Numbered from the stretch's first letter, positions 1 to 9,849 are shown. The stretch is 64,000 bases of DNA from Pseudoxanthomonas japonensis (GCF_010093445.1 NZ_PDWW01000024.1:1-64000), one strand, 5' to 3'. Numbers and translations: made by a program. Notes: generated by a model not told the origin, from the sequence alone.

Positions 1-678
1 GATCAGCGTCGCGCCCGCGTCCACCAGGCCGTGCGCGAGCTCATGTCCGAGCAGGGGTTCCGCATGAGCATGGACACGGTCGCCGCGCGCGCCGGTTGCT
101 CCAAGCAGACGCTCTATGCGCATTTCGGCAGCAAGCAGGAGCTGTTGCGCAGCGTGATCGCCGAACACCAGGACCTTGCCACGGTGCCGTTGTCCCCCGT
201 CGTGGAGGACCCCCGCGAAGCGTTGCTGGCCTTTGCGCTGGAGCACCTCCGGCACCTCAACGATCCCACCATCGTCTCGACCAGTCGCCTGCTGGCCGCA
301 GAAGCGCACCAATTTCCCGACGAAGCGCGCGACCTCTACCAGCAGGCCTGCGATACTCTCGTCCAGCGCCTCGCCACCTGGCTGCAGCACGCGATGGACC
401 AGGGCCGGCTGAGGCATGACGATCCGCACTACGCCGCGGAGCTGCTGCTCAGCATGATCGTGGGAATGGACTTCGAACGGCAGCGTTTCGGCGTGGTCCA
501 CCGCGCAGGCGACCGTGCGCGCCACCGCTGGGCCGAATTCTCGATCGATACCTTCCTGCGGGCCTTCGCGCCCCCGACCGACGACGGCGCGCCGCCTTCC
601 GCGTCTGCCGGCCGCCGTATCCGCTCACCGCTTTCCTCTCCCACGTCTCCAAGAAAAAGAAACGGAGCTTCCCCATGA
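1..678 (+). CDS. TetR/AcrR-family transcriptional regulator (5' end outside window)
   Basis: The reading frame is open from base 1 and the upstream residues DQRRARVHQAVRELMSEQGF already look like the first helix of a TetR DNA-binding domain, so the true start probably lies before the window; a GTG at 31 is the first in-window start option. The helix-turn-helix reads TVAARAGCSKQTLYAHFGSK, the classic TetR recognition helix, followed by a helical ligand domain. The stop TGA (676-678) overlaps the ATG (675) of the RND adaptor gene, so it is translationally coupled to the pump. By family it should be a ligand-responsive repressor of that efflux operon; the ligand cannot be read from sequence. Confidence 0.9.
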   Translation, partial: DQRRARVHQAVRELMSEQGFRMSMDTVAARAGCSKQTLYAHFGSKQELLRSVIAEHQDLATVPLSPVVEDPREALLAFALEHLRHLNDPTIVSTSRLLAAEAHQFPDEARDLYQQACDTLVQRLATWLQHAMDQGRLRHDDPHYAAELLLSMIVGMDFERQRFGVVHRAGDRARHRWAEFSIDTFLRAFAPPTDDGAPPSASAGRRIRSPLSSPTSPRKRNGASP

Positions 679-1856
679 CGTCCCCCATCCGTTCCCTCGC
701 CCTGGCCAGCGCCCTGCTGGCGGTCCTCGCGGCCTGCAGCAAGCCCGAGCAGCAGCAGATGCCGCCCCCCGAAGTGGTGGTGATGGCCGCCTCGCCGCAG
801 GATGTGCCGCTGCAGCGCGACCTGGTGGGGCGCCTGTCGCCCATCCGCAGTTCCGACGTCCGCGCCCGCGTGCCGGGCGTGGTGCAGAAGCGGGTGTACC
901 AGGAAGGCAGCGACGTCAGGGAGGGACAGGTGTTGTTCCTGATCGATCCCGCCCCGCTGCAGGCCTCGCTGAGCGCGGCGCAGGCCACGCTGGCCTCGGC
1001 GCAGGCCACCTACGCGAACGCGAAGGTTGCGGCGGATCGCGCGCGCCAGCTGGCGCCGCAGAAGTTCGTCTCCCGGTCCGACCTGGACAACGCCGAAGCC
1101 GCCGAACGCAGCGCCGCCGCCGCCGTGCAGCAGGCCCGCGCGAATGTCGAGAGCGCCCGCATCAACCTGGGCTATGCCTCAGTCACCGCGCCGATTTCCG
1201 GCCGGGCCGGCAAGCAGCAGGTCACCGAAGGCGCGCTGGTCGGCCAGGGCGATGCGACGCTGCTCACCACCATCGACCAGATCGATTCGCTCTACGCGAA
1301 CTTCTCGATGAGCTCGAGCGAGCTGCAGACCCTGCGCCAAGCCCAGGGCGACGGCAAGGTGCAACTCGCTGGTGAGGGCCAGCGCACGGTGCAGGTGATA
1401 CTGCCCAACGGCCAGACCATCGACCAGACAGGCACGCTGGACTTCTCCGACACCGTCGTCGATCCGGCGACCGGCAGCGTCTCGCTGCGCGCCACCGTGC
1501 CGAACGCCGACCGCACGCTGCTGCCGGGCACCTTCGTCACCCTGCGCGCCACGCTGGGCGAGCAGAAGGGCGCGTTCCTGATCCCGCAGGGCGCCATCCA
1601 GCGCGACACGGTCAGCGCCTACGCCATGGTGATCGGCAAGGACGGCAACGTCATGCGCAAGAACGTCACCACCCAACAGGCCGTCGGCCCCAACTGGCTG
1701 GTCACCGACGGCCTGGCCGCCGGCGACCAGGTGATCGTCGAAGGCCTGCAGAAGGTGAAGGAAGGCGCGCCGGCCAAGGGCGTGACCGCCGAGCAGGCGG
1801 CCGCCGCGAAGGCGGCGCAGGCCAAGCCCGCGCAGGCCGCAGGCAAGGCCGAGTAA
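675..1856 (+). CDS. RND efflux periplasmic adaptor (MFP) lipoprotein
   Basis: This 393-aa protein is a membrane-fusion protein of the AcrA/MexA family. It bridges an inner-membrane RND pump and an outer-membrane channel. It has a lipoprotein signal with lipobox LAAC (Cys21), so it is probably acylated and anchored in the inner membrane. The barrel-sandwich/lipoyl halves (VRARVPGVVQKRVYQEG and YASVTAPISGRAGK) flank an alpha-helical hairpin rich in Ala/Gln. The C-terminal tail is Ala/Lys rich. It overlaps the TetR gene by 4 bases and sits 15 bases before the permease gene. The substrate is unknown; the family assignment is secure. Confidence 0.94.
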   Translation: MTSPIRSLALASALLAVLAACSKPEQQQMPPPEVVVMAASPQDVPLQRDLVGRLSPIRSSDVRARVPGVVQKRVYQEGSDVREGQVLFLIDPAPLQASLSAAQATLASAQATYANAKVAADRARQLAPQKFVSRSDLDNAEAAERSAAAAVQQARANVESARINLGYASVTAPISGRAGKQQVTEGALVGQGDATLLTTIDQIDSLYANFSMSSSELQTLRQAQGDGKVQLAGEGQRTVQVILPNGQTIDQTGTLDFSDTVVDPATGSVSLRATVPNADRTLLPGTFVTLRATLGEQKGAFLIPQGAIQRDTVSAYAMVIGKDGNVMRKNVTTQQAVGPNWLVTDGLAAGDQVIVEGLQKVKEGAPAKGVTAEQAAAAKAAQAKPAQAAGKAE

Positions 1857-1871
1857 GAAGGACCCTCCCCC

Positions 1872-4800
1872 ATGCCCAAGTTCTTCATCAACCACCCGAT
1901 CTTCGCCTGGGTCGTGTCGATCCTGATCTCGCTGGCGGGCGTGATCTCGATCCTCAACCTCGGCGTCGAATCCTATCCTTCCATCGCGCCGCCGCAGGTC
2001 ACCGTCAGCGCCACCTATCCCGGTGCCAGCGCGGAGACCACCGAGCGATCGGTCACCCAGGTCATCGAGCAGCAACTCACCGGCATCGACAACCTGCTGT
2101 ACTTCAGTTCCAGCTCCAGTTCGGCCGGCCAGGCATCCATCACCCTGACCTTCCAGACCGGCACCGACGCCGACATCGCCCAGGTGCAGGTGCAGAACAA
2201 GGTGTCGCTGGCGACGCCGCGCCTGCCCAGCGAAGTCACCGCGCAGGGCGTGGTGGTGGCCAAGGCCAACGCGGGCTTCCTGATGGTGGTGGGCCTGCAG
2301 TCCGACAACGCGAGCATCGACCGCAACCGCCTGAACGACATCGTCGCCTCGCGTGTGCTGGACCAGATCGCGCGCGTGCCCGGCGTGGGCAGCACCCAGC
2401 ACTTCGGCTCCGAGTACGCCATGAACCTGTGGCTGGACCCGGGCAAGCTGCAGGGGTTCAACCTGTCCGCCACCGACGTGCTGACGGCCGTGCGCGCGCA
2501 GAACGTGCAGTTCGCCGCCGGCTCGGTCGGCTCCGATCCTGCGCCTGAAGGCCAGGCATTCACCGCCACCGTGTCCGCGGAAGGCCGCTTCACGTCACCC
2601 GAGCAGTTCGAGCAGATCATCCTGCGCGCCAACAACGACGGCTCCACGGTGCGCCTGAAGGACGTGGCACGCGTCGAATTCGGCGCGCAGAACTTCGGCT
2701 TCGATACGCAGTTCAACGGCAAGCCGGTCGGCGCCTTCGCCATCCAGCTGCTGCCGGGTGCGAACGCGTTGAACGTGGCGGAGGCCGTGCGCGCGAAGAT
2801 GGACGAACTGGCCCCCAGCTTCCCGCCTGGCGTCAGCTGGTTCTCGCCGTACGACACCACCACCTTCGTGAAGATCTCGATCGAGGAAGTGGTCAAGACC
2901 CTGATCGAGGCGGTGATCCTGGTGTTCCTGGTGATGCTGGTGTTCCTGCAGAACTTCCGCGCCACCATCATCCCCACGCTGGTCATCCCGGTCGCGCTGC
3001 TGGGCACGTTCTGGGGCCTGAGCGTAATCGGCTTCACCATCAACCAGTTGACGATGTTCGCGCTGGTGCTGGCTATCGGCATCGTGGTCGACGACGCCAT
3101 CGTGGTGATCGAGAACGTCGAGCGCATCATGGCGGAAGAGAAACTGCCGCCGCGCGAAGCGACGATCAAGGCGATGGGCCAGATCACCGGCGCCGTCATC
3201 GCGATCACCGTGGTGCTGGCGGCGGTGTTCATCCCGTCGGCGTTGCAGGGTGGTGCCTCGGGCGAGATCTACAAGCAGTTCGCGCTGACCATCGCCATCT
3301 CGATGGCCTTCTCGGCGTTCCTGGCGCTGGGCTTCACGCCGGCGTTGTGCGCGACGTTCCTCAAGCAGCACGAGCACGACAGCCACGAGAAGAAGAACAT
3401 CGTCTTCCGTACCTTCGAGAAGTACTACGGCAGGATCGAGAAAACCTACGTGGGCCACATCGGCTCGGCCATCAAGCATGCGCCGCGCTGGATGATCGTG
3501 TTCGCCCTGCTCACCGTGCTGGCGGGCTTCCTGTTCACCCGCCTGCCCAGCAGCTTCGTGCCGGAGGAAGACCAGGGCTACGCGCTGGCCATCGTGCAGC
3601 TGCCGCCGGGCAACTCGCTGCAGAAGACCAAGCAGGTGTTCAACCAGGTGCGTGGCACGCTGCAGCAGATGGACGGCTTCGACGGCGTGATGGAAGTGGC
3701 GGGCTTCAGCTTCCTGGGCCGCGGCGAGAACGTCGGCATGGCCTTCATCCGGCTCAAGCCGTGGGACGAGCGCGACATCACCGTGCCGGAGTTCATCCAG
3801 CAGGCCAACCAGCGCTTCTACGGCATCAAGGGCGCGCAGATCTTCGTGGTGAACCTGCCGACCATCCAGGGCCTGGGCCAGTTCGGCGGCTTCGACATGT
3901 GGCTGCAGGACCGCGCCGGCCTGGGTGAGGAAGCCCTGATGGCGGCACGCAACCAGTTACTGGGCGCCGCCGCGCAGGACAAGAGCCTGATGGCGGTGCG
4001 TCCCAACACGCTGGAGAACGCCCCGCAGCTGCAGCTTCACGTGGACCGCGTGCAGGCGCAGTCGATGGGCATGTCGTTGAGCGACATCTACAACGGCATC
4101 CAGCTGATGCTGGCGCCGGTGTACGTCAACGACTTTTTCTACGAGGGCCGCATCAAGCGCGTGAACATGCGTGCCGACGCGCCGTACCGCACGGGCGCCG
4201 AGTCGCTGGCGAACATCTACTCGCCCAGCAGCCGGCAGACCGACGCCAACGGCGGCCGCGCGATGATCCCGCTGTCCAACGTGGTGCAATCGTCGTGGGC
4301 GTCGGTCCCGCCGTCGCTGTCGCGCTACAACGGCTACTCCGCGGTGAACATCAACGGCTCCGCCGCGCCCGGCAGTTCGTCCGGCCAGGCGATGACGACG
4401 ATGGAGAACATCGTCACCGGGCAGTTGCCGCAGGGCTTCGGCTACGACTGGAGCGGCATGTCCTACCAGGAGATCCTGGCCGGCAACAGCGCCACGCTGC
4501 TGATGGTGCTGTCGATCGTGGTGGTGTTCCTCTGCCTGGCCGCGCTGTACGAGAGCTGGTCGATCCCGGTCGCGGTGCTGCTGGTGGTGCCGCTGGGTGC
4601 GCTGGGCGCGGTGCTGTTCACCATGCTGCGTCCGGGACTGTCGAACGACCTGTTCTTCAAGATCGGCCTGATCACCATCATCGGCCTGGCGGCGAAGAAC
4701 GCCATCCTGATCGTCGAGTTCGCCGTGATGGAGCGCAAGCAGGGCAAGACCCTGCGCGATGCGGTCATCACGGCCTCGCACCTGCGCTTCCGCCCGATCC

Positions 4801-5039
4801 TGATGACCTCGTTCGCCTTCATCATGGGCGTGCTGCCGATGGCCATCTCGACCGGCGCGGGCGCCAACGCCCGCCACGCGATCGGCACCGGCGTCATCGG
4901 CGGCATGTTCTTCGCCACCTTCCTCGGCCTGCTGCTGATCCCGGTGTTCTTCGTGGCCGTGCGCCGCGTGCTGGGCGACCGGATGGACGAGCCATCGAAG
5001 GAGTACCTGCTGGAACAGGAGAACCCGGCGTCGCGCTGA
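1872..5039 (+). CDS. RND multidrug efflux permease, HAE1 family (AcrB/MexB-like)
   Basis: This 1055-aa protein is the inner-membrane proton-driven pump of a tripartite RND system, of usual HAE1 length. The N-terminus MPKFFINHPIFAWVVSI is typical of AcrB/MexB homologues. The TM4 proton-relay pair is in GIVVDDAIVVIENVERIM, and a second conserved TM block (GLAAKNAILIVEFAVMER) lies in the C-terminal half, which gives the usual duplicated layout of two six-helix bundles, each with a large periplasmic loop. It follows the adaptor gene and ends just before a strong terminator, so TetR, adaptor and pump form a closed transcription unit. No outer-membrane factor gene is present; it must borrow one encoded elsewhere. 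Confidence 0.95.
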   Translation: MPKFFINHPIFAWVVSILISLAGVISILNLGVESYPSIAPPQVTVSATYPGASAETTERSVTQVIEQQLTGIDNLLYFSSSSSSAGQASITLTFQTGTDADIAQVQVQNKVSLATPRLPSEVTAQGVVVAKANAGFLMVVGLQSDNASIDRNRLNDIVASRVLDQIARVPGVGSTQHFGSEYAMNLWLDPGKLQGFNLSATDVLTAVRAQNVQFAAGSVGSDPAPEGQAFTATVSAEGRFTSPEQFEQIILRANNDGSTVRLKDVARVEFGAQNFGFDTQFNGKPVGAFAIQLLPGANALNVAEAVRAKMDELAPSFPPGVSWFSPYDTTTFVKISIEEVVKTLIEAVILVFLVMLVFLQNFRATIIPTLVIPVALLGTFWGLSVIGFTINQLTMFALVLAIGIVVDDAIVVIENVERIMAEEKLPPREATIKAMGQITGAVIAITVVLAAVFIPSALQGGASGEIYKQFALTIAISMAFSAFLALGFTPALCATFLKQHEHDSHEKKNIVFRTFEKYYGRIEKTYVGHIGSAIKHAPRWMIVFALLTVLAGFLFTRLPSSFVPEEDQGYALAIVQLPPGNSLQKTKQVFNQVRGTLQQMDGFDGVMEVAGFSFLGRGENVGMAFIRLKPWDERDITVPEFIQQANQRFYGIKGAQIFVVNLPTIQGLGQFGGFDMWLQDRAGLGEEALMAARNQLLGAAAQDKSLMAVRPNTLENAPQLQLHVDRVQAQSMGMSLSDIYNGIQLMLAPVYVNDFFYEGRIKRVNMRADAPYRTGAESLANIYSPSSRQTDANGGRAMIPLSNVVQSSWASVPPSLSRYNGYSAVNINGSAAPGSSSGQAMTTMENIVTGQLPQGFGYDWSGMSYQEILAGNSATLLMVLSIVVVFLCLAALYESWSIPVAVLLVVPLGALGAVLFTMLRPGLSNDLFFKIGLITIIGLAAKNAILIVEFAVMERKQGKTLRDAVITASHLRFRPILMTSFAFIMGVLPMAISTGAGANARHAIGTGVIGGMFFATFLGLLLIPVFFVAVRRVLGDRMDEPSKEYLLEQENPASR

Positions 5040-5063
5040 GCCGGTCCGCGTTTCCGCATCGTC

Positions 5064-5097
5064 AACAGCCCCGACCCGTGTCGGGGCTGTTTTGTTT
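5064..5097 (+). terminator. Rho-independent terminator after first RND operon
   Basis: A perfect 12-bp stem (AACAGCCCCGAC / GTCGGGGCTGTT) closes a 4-base loop and runs into TTTG. It lies 24 bases after the pump stop codon. Confidence 0.9.
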
Positions 5098-5240
5098 CGG
5101 GCTGCACGCGCCATCGCGGCCATTCCGGCGTAATGAGCGTTTCGCTGTAGCGCGCCCCGGGCGCGGCCGGACATCATGTTTGCTCACCGATTCCGTCGCC
5201 GCGCAAGGGCCTGATCGCACTACTGGCCCGCGTCTCAAAC

Positions 5241-5253
5241 CGTGATAATCACG
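5241..5253 (+). promoter_or_regulatory. Dyad CGTGATAATCACG containing a possible -10 (GATAAT)
   Basis: A 6+1+6 perfect palindrome lies 75 bases before the second adaptor gene, and the hexamer GATAAT inside it could be a -10 element. It may be an operator-promoter for the second RND pair. No convincing -35 was found, so this is tentative. The rest of 5098-5327 shows no coding signal. Confidence 0.35.
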
Positions 5254-5327
5254 CGCGACATGCTGTCGAGCCAGCCCCTGCCCGCTCGTCGCTCTCCCGA
5301 CTCCCCCGCATTGAAGACCTACCGACC

Positions 5328-6524
5328 ATGACACGGAAAGATCCCCTCGCACGGAAAACGCCCTCCACCACCAAGCGCATGATCCTCATGCTGATTGCGG
5401 TCGTCGTGATCTTCGGCGGTGTGTTCGCCGTCAAGGCGATCATGAGCAAGGGCATGAACGACTTCTTCGACACCATGCCGCAGCCCGCCGCCGCCGTGAC
5501 CGACTGGACGGCCAAGCAGGAGGAATGGATCGACGCGCAGCAGGCCGTCGGTACATTCGTGGCCATCAACGGCACCGATGTCACCACCGAGGCAGGCGGC
5601 GTGGTGCGCAGCCTCTCCATCGATGTCGGCAAGCCGGTGAAGGCCGGCACCGTACTGGCCCAGCTCAACAGCGCCAATGAACTGGCGGTACTGAAGTCGC
5701 TGGAAGCCTCGGCGAAGCTGGCGGCCGTGCAGCGCGACCGCTGGCAGGCGCTGGCGCGCGACAAGCTGGTGTCGCAGGCCGAGGCCGAGGAACGCGCCAC
5801 CGTGGCGGCGACCTCGCTGGCGCAGGTCGAGGCGCAGCGCGCCCTGATCGCGCAGAAGACGATCCGCGCGCCGTTCGACGGCGTGCTGGGCATCCGCAAA
5901 GTCAACTTGGGCCAGTACCTCAACCCCGGCGACGCCATCGTCAGCCTGCAGGCGCTGGACCCGATCTACCTCGACTTCACACTGCCCGAGCAGCGCGTGG
6001 GCCAGGTGCTGCCGGGCGCGAAGATCCGCGCGACCGTCGATGCCCTGCCCGGCCAGGTGTTCGAAGGTGAAGTCACTGCGGTGGAACCGCAGGTCGACCC
6101 CGCCACGCGCAACTTCAAGGTGCAGGCGACGCTGGCCAATGGCGAGTACAACCTGCGACCCGGTGCGTTCGCCCACGTCGGCTTCGATACCGGCGACGCG
6201 CGCAAGGTCGTGGTGGTGCCGCAGACCGCGATCAGCTTCAACCCGTACGGCAACGCGGTCTACGTGATCCAGGAAGTGCAACGCGCCGCGGGCGAGAAGG
6301 ACATGCAGGGCAACGATCTGACAGGCAAGAAGCTGGTCGTGCGCCAGCGCTTCGTGAAGACCGGCGCCACCCGCGGCGACCTGATCGCGGTGACCGAGGG
6401 ACTGAAGCCCGGCGAGCGCGTGGCGACCACCGGCCTGCTGAAGCTGCGCAACGACGCCGAGGTGGTGGTGAACAACAAGGTGCAGCCAGTGACCGAGGCC
6501 CAGCCCAAGCCCGAAAACCGTTGA
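5328..6524 (+). CDS. RND efflux periplasmic adaptor (MFP), second system
   Basis: This 398-aa membrane-fusion protein differs from the first adaptor. It lacks a lipobox and instead has an uncleaved-looking membrane anchor near residues 15-36 (MILMLIAVVVIFGGVFAVKA) behind a basic N-terminus. The lipoyl/barrel-sandwich halves are GVVRSLSIDVGKPVKAGTVL and KTIRAPFDGVLGIRKVNLGQ, and the beta-barrel and membrane-proximal domains follow. It is separated from its permease by 12 bases and from the first pump by a terminator, so it is an independent unit. No regulator gene adjoins it. The substrate cannot be inferred. Confidence 0.94.
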   Translation: MTRKDPLARKTPSTTKRMILMLIAVVVIFGGVFAVKAIMSKGMNDFFDTMPQPAAAVTDWTAKQEEWIDAQQAVGTFVAINGTDVTTEAGGVVRSLSIDVGKPVKAGTVLAQLNSANELAVLKSLEASAKLAAVQRDRWQALARDKLVSQAEAEERATVAATSLAQVEAQRALIAQKTIRAPFDGVLGIRKVNLGQYLNPGDAIVSLQALDPIYLDFTLPEQRVGQVLPGAKIRATVDALPGQVFEGEVTAVEPQVDPATRNFKVQATLANGEYNLRPGAFAHVGFDTGDARKVVVVPQTAISFNPYGNAVYVIQEVQRAAGEKDMQGNDLTGKKLVVRQRFVKTGATRGDLIAVTEGLKPGERVATTGLLKLRNDAEVVVNNKVQPVTEAQPKPENR

Positions 6525-6536
6525 CGGAGTGCCGGC

Positions 6537-9500
6537 ATGAAATTCACCGATATCTTCGTCAACAAACCGGTGCTGGCGATCGTCGTCAGCCTCTTCATCC
6601 TGCTGTTCGGCTTGCGCTCGTTCACCGAATTGAACGTGCGCCAGTACCCCGAACTGCGCAACGCCGTGGTCAACATCAGCACCACGTACTACGGCGCCGA
6701 CGCCGACCTGATCCAGGGCTTCATCACCACGCCGCTGGAACGTGAAGTCGCCAGCGCCGAGGGCATCGAGTACCTCAGTTCGACCAGCTCGGCCGGCGTC
6801 AGCATCATCCAGGCCTACATCAAGCTGGACCAGGACCCGAACGAGGCGCTCACCCAGATCGCCGCCAAGGTCAACAAGATGCGCGGCCAGCTGCCGCCGG
6901 AGTCGGAAGACCCGGTGATCGACCTGCAGCAGGGCCAGCAGATCGCGGCGATGTACGTGTCGTTCGCAAGCGAGACGCTCGACAACAACCAGATCACCGA
7001 CTACCTGACCCGCGTGGTCCAGCCCAAGCTGGTCACCGTCGCCGGCGTCCAGCGCGCCGACATCCTCGGCGCCGGTACGTTCGCGATGCGCGTGTGGCTG
7101 AAGCCGGACCGCATGACCGCCCTGCAGGTCACGGCCAGCGACGTGTCGACGGCGCTGTCGTCCAACAACGTGCTGGCCGCGGTGGGCTCCACCAAGGGCC
7201 AGATGGTCGCGATCGACATGACGGCGCGCACCGACCTGCGCAGCGCCGACGAGTTCCGCCAGCTGATCATCCGCGAGCAGAACGGCGCCATCGTGCGGCT
7301 CGGCGACGTGGCGGACGTTCAACTGGGGTCGGAGAGTTACGGCACCTCGGTGCGCATCAACGGCGAGGCCGCCACGTTCATGGGCATCTTCGTGTCCCCG
7401 GACGCGAACTCGCTGGACGTCATCAAGAACGTGCGGGCGCTGTGGGACGGCGAGATCGTGCCGCAGCTGCCGGAAGGCATCAAGGCGACCATCCCCTACG
7501 ACAGCACCGAGCAGATCCAGGACGCCATCGACGAAGTGGTCAGCACCATCGTCGAGGCCGTGATCATCGTGATCGTGGTGATCTTCCTGTTCCTCGGGTC
7601 GCTGCGCAGCGTGCTGATCCCGGCGGTGACGGTGCCGCTGTCGCTGGTGGGTGCGCTGTTCCTGATGCTGCTGATGGGCTTCACCATCAACCTGTTGACG
7701 CTGCTGGCGATGGTGCTGGCGATCGGCATCGTGGTCGATGACGCGATCATCGTGCTGGAGAACATCCACCGGCACATCGAAGAAGGCATGTCGCCCTACG
7801 AAGCGGCGATCAAGGGCGCACGCGAACTGGCCTGGCCGGTCGTCGCGATGACCACCACGCTGGTGGCGGTGTACCTGCCCATCGGTTTCCAGGGCGGCAT
7901 GACCGGCGTGCTGTTCACCGAGTTCGCCTTCACCCTGGCCGGCTCGGTGCTGCTGTCGGGCGTCATCGCGCTGACGCTGACGCCGATGATGTGCGCCAAG
8001 ATCCTCAAGCCGCACGGTGACGGCGGCAAGGGCAAGCTGGAGAAGTGGCTGGACCAGCGCTTCGACAAGCTCAATGCCGGTTACCAGCGGCGCCTGCACG
8101 GCACGATGGAAACCAAAGCGGTCGTCGGCGTGTTCGGCATCCTGGTGCTGGTCGCCTGCGCCTTCCTGTACATGACGGCGCCCAAGGAGCCGGCGCCGCT
8201 GGAGGACGAGGGCTTCATCTTCTCGGTCGCCAGCGCCGACCCCTACTCCACGCTGGACTATGTGGAGCGCTACACCGAGGAAGTCACGTCGATCGCCAAG
8301 GGCGTGCCGGAAGTGCAGGATTACTTCCTGTTCAACGGCGGTTTCGGCGGCAGCGGCGGTGGCGCCAGCCCAAGCGCGATGGCCGGTTTCGTGCTGAAGC
8401 CGTGGAGCGAGCGCGATCGTTCGACCAACGCGGTACTGCAGCAGGAACTGCAGCCGAAGATGAGCCAGGTCAGCGGCCTGAACATCTTCGCGCTGGTCCC
8501 GCCCTCGCTGCCCAGCGCGGGTGGCGATGGCGGCGGCGGCGAGTTCATCATCGGCGGCGTGGGCGAACTGAGCCAGTTGAACGAACTGGCCGAACAGATC
8601 GTCATGAAGGCCATGGAGAGCAAGCGCTTCATCTTCCTCGACAAGGACCTGAAGATCGACAAGCCGCGCATCGAGGTCAACATCGACCGCGAGAAGGCGG
8701 CCACGCTGGGCATCGACATGCGCACGCTGGCGGCCGACATGGCCGCGATGCTGTCGGGCGGCTACACCAACCGCTTCGCGATGCAGAACCGCTCGTACCT
8801 AGTGATTCCGCAGGTGCAGCGCAGCGACCGCCTCAACGCCAGCGACCTGGAGAACTACTACACCCGTACCCGCGACGGCGAGCTGATCCCGCTGTCGACG
8901 CTGGTGACGCTGAAGGAAACCGCGCAGCCGCAGTCGCTGAAACGGTTCCAGCAGCTCAATGCGGTTTCGATCATGTTTGCGCCGCGCCCCGGCGTGAGCA
9001 AGGGCGAAGCGCTCGCGATCCTCGACCAGGCCGCCAAGGAGGTCCTGCCGCAGGGCTATTCGGTGGACTACGCGGGCGAGTCGCGCCAGTTCAAGCAGGA
9101 AGGCGCCGCCATGCTGGTGACGCTGGCGCTGGCGCTGATCGTGATCTTCCTGGTGCTGTCGGCGCAGTTCGAGAGCTTCCGCGATGCGCTGATCATGCTG
9201 CTGACCGTCCCGATGGCGATCTGCGGGGCGCTGCTGACGGTCAACGTGCTGGCGATCCTCAGCGGCATCCTCGGCATGATGCAGATCGAAGCCTTCCCCG
9301 GCATGAGCATCAACATCTACACGCAGGTCGGCCTGGTGACGCTGGTCGGCGTGATCTCCAAGCACGGCATCCTGATCGTGGAGTTCGCCAACAAGCTGCA
9401 GTCGGAACAGGGCTTGTCCAAGCGTGAGGCGATCGAACAGGCCGCCGCGATCCGCCTGCGCCCGGTGCTGATGACGACCGCCGCGCTGGTGTTCGCGATG

Positions 9501-9719
9501 ATCCCGCTGTTGATCGCCAGCGGCCCGGGTGCGGCCTCGCGCTTCTCGATGGGCGTGGTGATCGCCTCGGGCATGACCATCGGTACGCTGTTCACGCTGT
9601 TCGTGCTGCCGGCGTTCTACCTGTACCTGGCCCGCGATCATGCGCATGATCGCGACCGCGAGCATGCGCCGCAGAATGACGGCGATGGACTGCCCCCGGA
9701 GCCGGCGACCGGTCACTGA
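6537..9719 (+). CDS. RND efflux permease, HAE1 family, second system
   Basis: This 1060-aa proton-driven pump pairs with the adaptor at 5328. The N-terminus MKFTDIFVNKPVLAIVVSL and the TM4 block GIVVDDAIIVLENIHRHIEE carry the two family aspartates; the second-half TM block is GVISKHGILIVEFANKLQ. A glycine-rich loop (FGGSGGGASPS, then GGDGGGGEFIIGG) sits in the second periplasmic domain. The C-terminal tail is unusually His/Asp rich (ARDHAHDRDREHAPQNDG). The sequence is clearly divergent from the first pump, so this is not a recent tandem duplication. It ends at a strong terminator. Confidence 0.95.
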   Translation: MKFTDIFVNKPVLAIVVSLFILLFGLRSFTELNVRQYPELRNAVVNISTTYYGADADLIQGFITTPLEREVASAEGIEYLSSTSSAGVSIIQAYIKLDQDPNEALTQIAAKVNKMRGQLPPESEDPVIDLQQGQQIAAMYVSFASETLDNNQITDYLTRVVQPKLVTVAGVQRADILGAGTFAMRVWLKPDRMTALQVTASDVSTALSSNNVLAAVGSTKGQMVAIDMTARTDLRSADEFRQLIIREQNGAIVRLGDVADVQLGSESYGTSVRINGEAATFMGIFVSPDANSLDVIKNVRALWDGEIVPQLPEGIKATIPYDSTEQIQDAIDEVVSTIVEAVIIVIVVIFLFLGSLRSVLIPAVTVPLSLVGALFLMLLMGFTINLLTLLAMVLAIGIVVDDAIIVLENIHRHIEEGMSPYEAAIKGARELAWPVVAMTTTLVAVYLPIGFQGGMTGVLFTEFAFTLAGSVLLSGVIALTLTPMMCAKILKPHGDGGKGKLEKWLDQRFDKLNAGYQRRLHGTMETKAVVGVFGILVLVACAFLYMTAPKEPAPLEDEGFIFSVASADPYSTLDYVERYTEEVTSIAKGVPEVQDYFLFNGGFGGSGGGASPSAMAGFVLKPWSERDRSTNAVLQQELQPKMSQVSGLNIFALVPPSLPSAGGDGGGGEFIIGGVGELSQLNELAEQIVMKAMESKRFIFLDKDLKIDKPRIEVNIDREKAATLGIDMRTLAADMAAMLSGGYTNRFAMQNRSYLVIPQVQRSDRLNASDLENYYTRTRDGELIPLSTLVTLKETAQPQSLKRFQQLNAVSIMFAPRPGVSKGEALAILDQAAKEVLPQGYSVDYAGESRQFKQEGAAMLVTLALALIVIFLVLSAQFESFRDALIMLLTVPMAICGALLTVNVLAILSGILGMMQIEAFPGMSINIYTQVGLVTLVGVISKHGILIVEFANKLQSEQGLSKREAIEQAAAIRLRPVLMTTAALVFAMIPLLIASGPGAASRFSMGVVIASGMTIGTLFTLFVLPAFYLYLARDHAHDRDREHAPQNDGDGLPPEPATGH

Positions 9720-9741
9720 CCCGTACGAGACCCACAAGACT

Positions 9742-9774
9742 GAAAACCCCGGCATCGCCGGGGTTTTCTTTTTT
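9742..9774 (+). terminator. Rho-independent terminator after second RND operon
   Basis: A 12-bp stem (GAAAACCCCGGC / GCCGGGGTTTTC) with a 3-base loop is followed by six T residues. Confidence 0.93.
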
Positions 9775-9788
9775 GGCGCGCGTTGGCG

Positions 9789-9817
9789 TTTACAGGCGGA
9801 CCTTCCGCGCGTATACG
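9789..9817 (+). promoter_or_regulatory. Sigma-70-like promoter upstream of the exported orphan
   Basis: TTTACA (9789-9794), a 17-base spacer and TATACG (9812-9817) lie about 30 bases before the ATG at 9850. Confidence 0.5.
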
Positions 9818-9849
9818 CTTCACCTATCCTTGATCGGCGAAGGATTGCC

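Noticed and set aside
5319-8099. 926-codon reverse-strand open frame opposite the second RND genes
   Set aside because: Composition is that of an antisense shadow of high-GC coding DNA (His/Arg/Gly/Asp rich); both forward genes are clear RND proteins.
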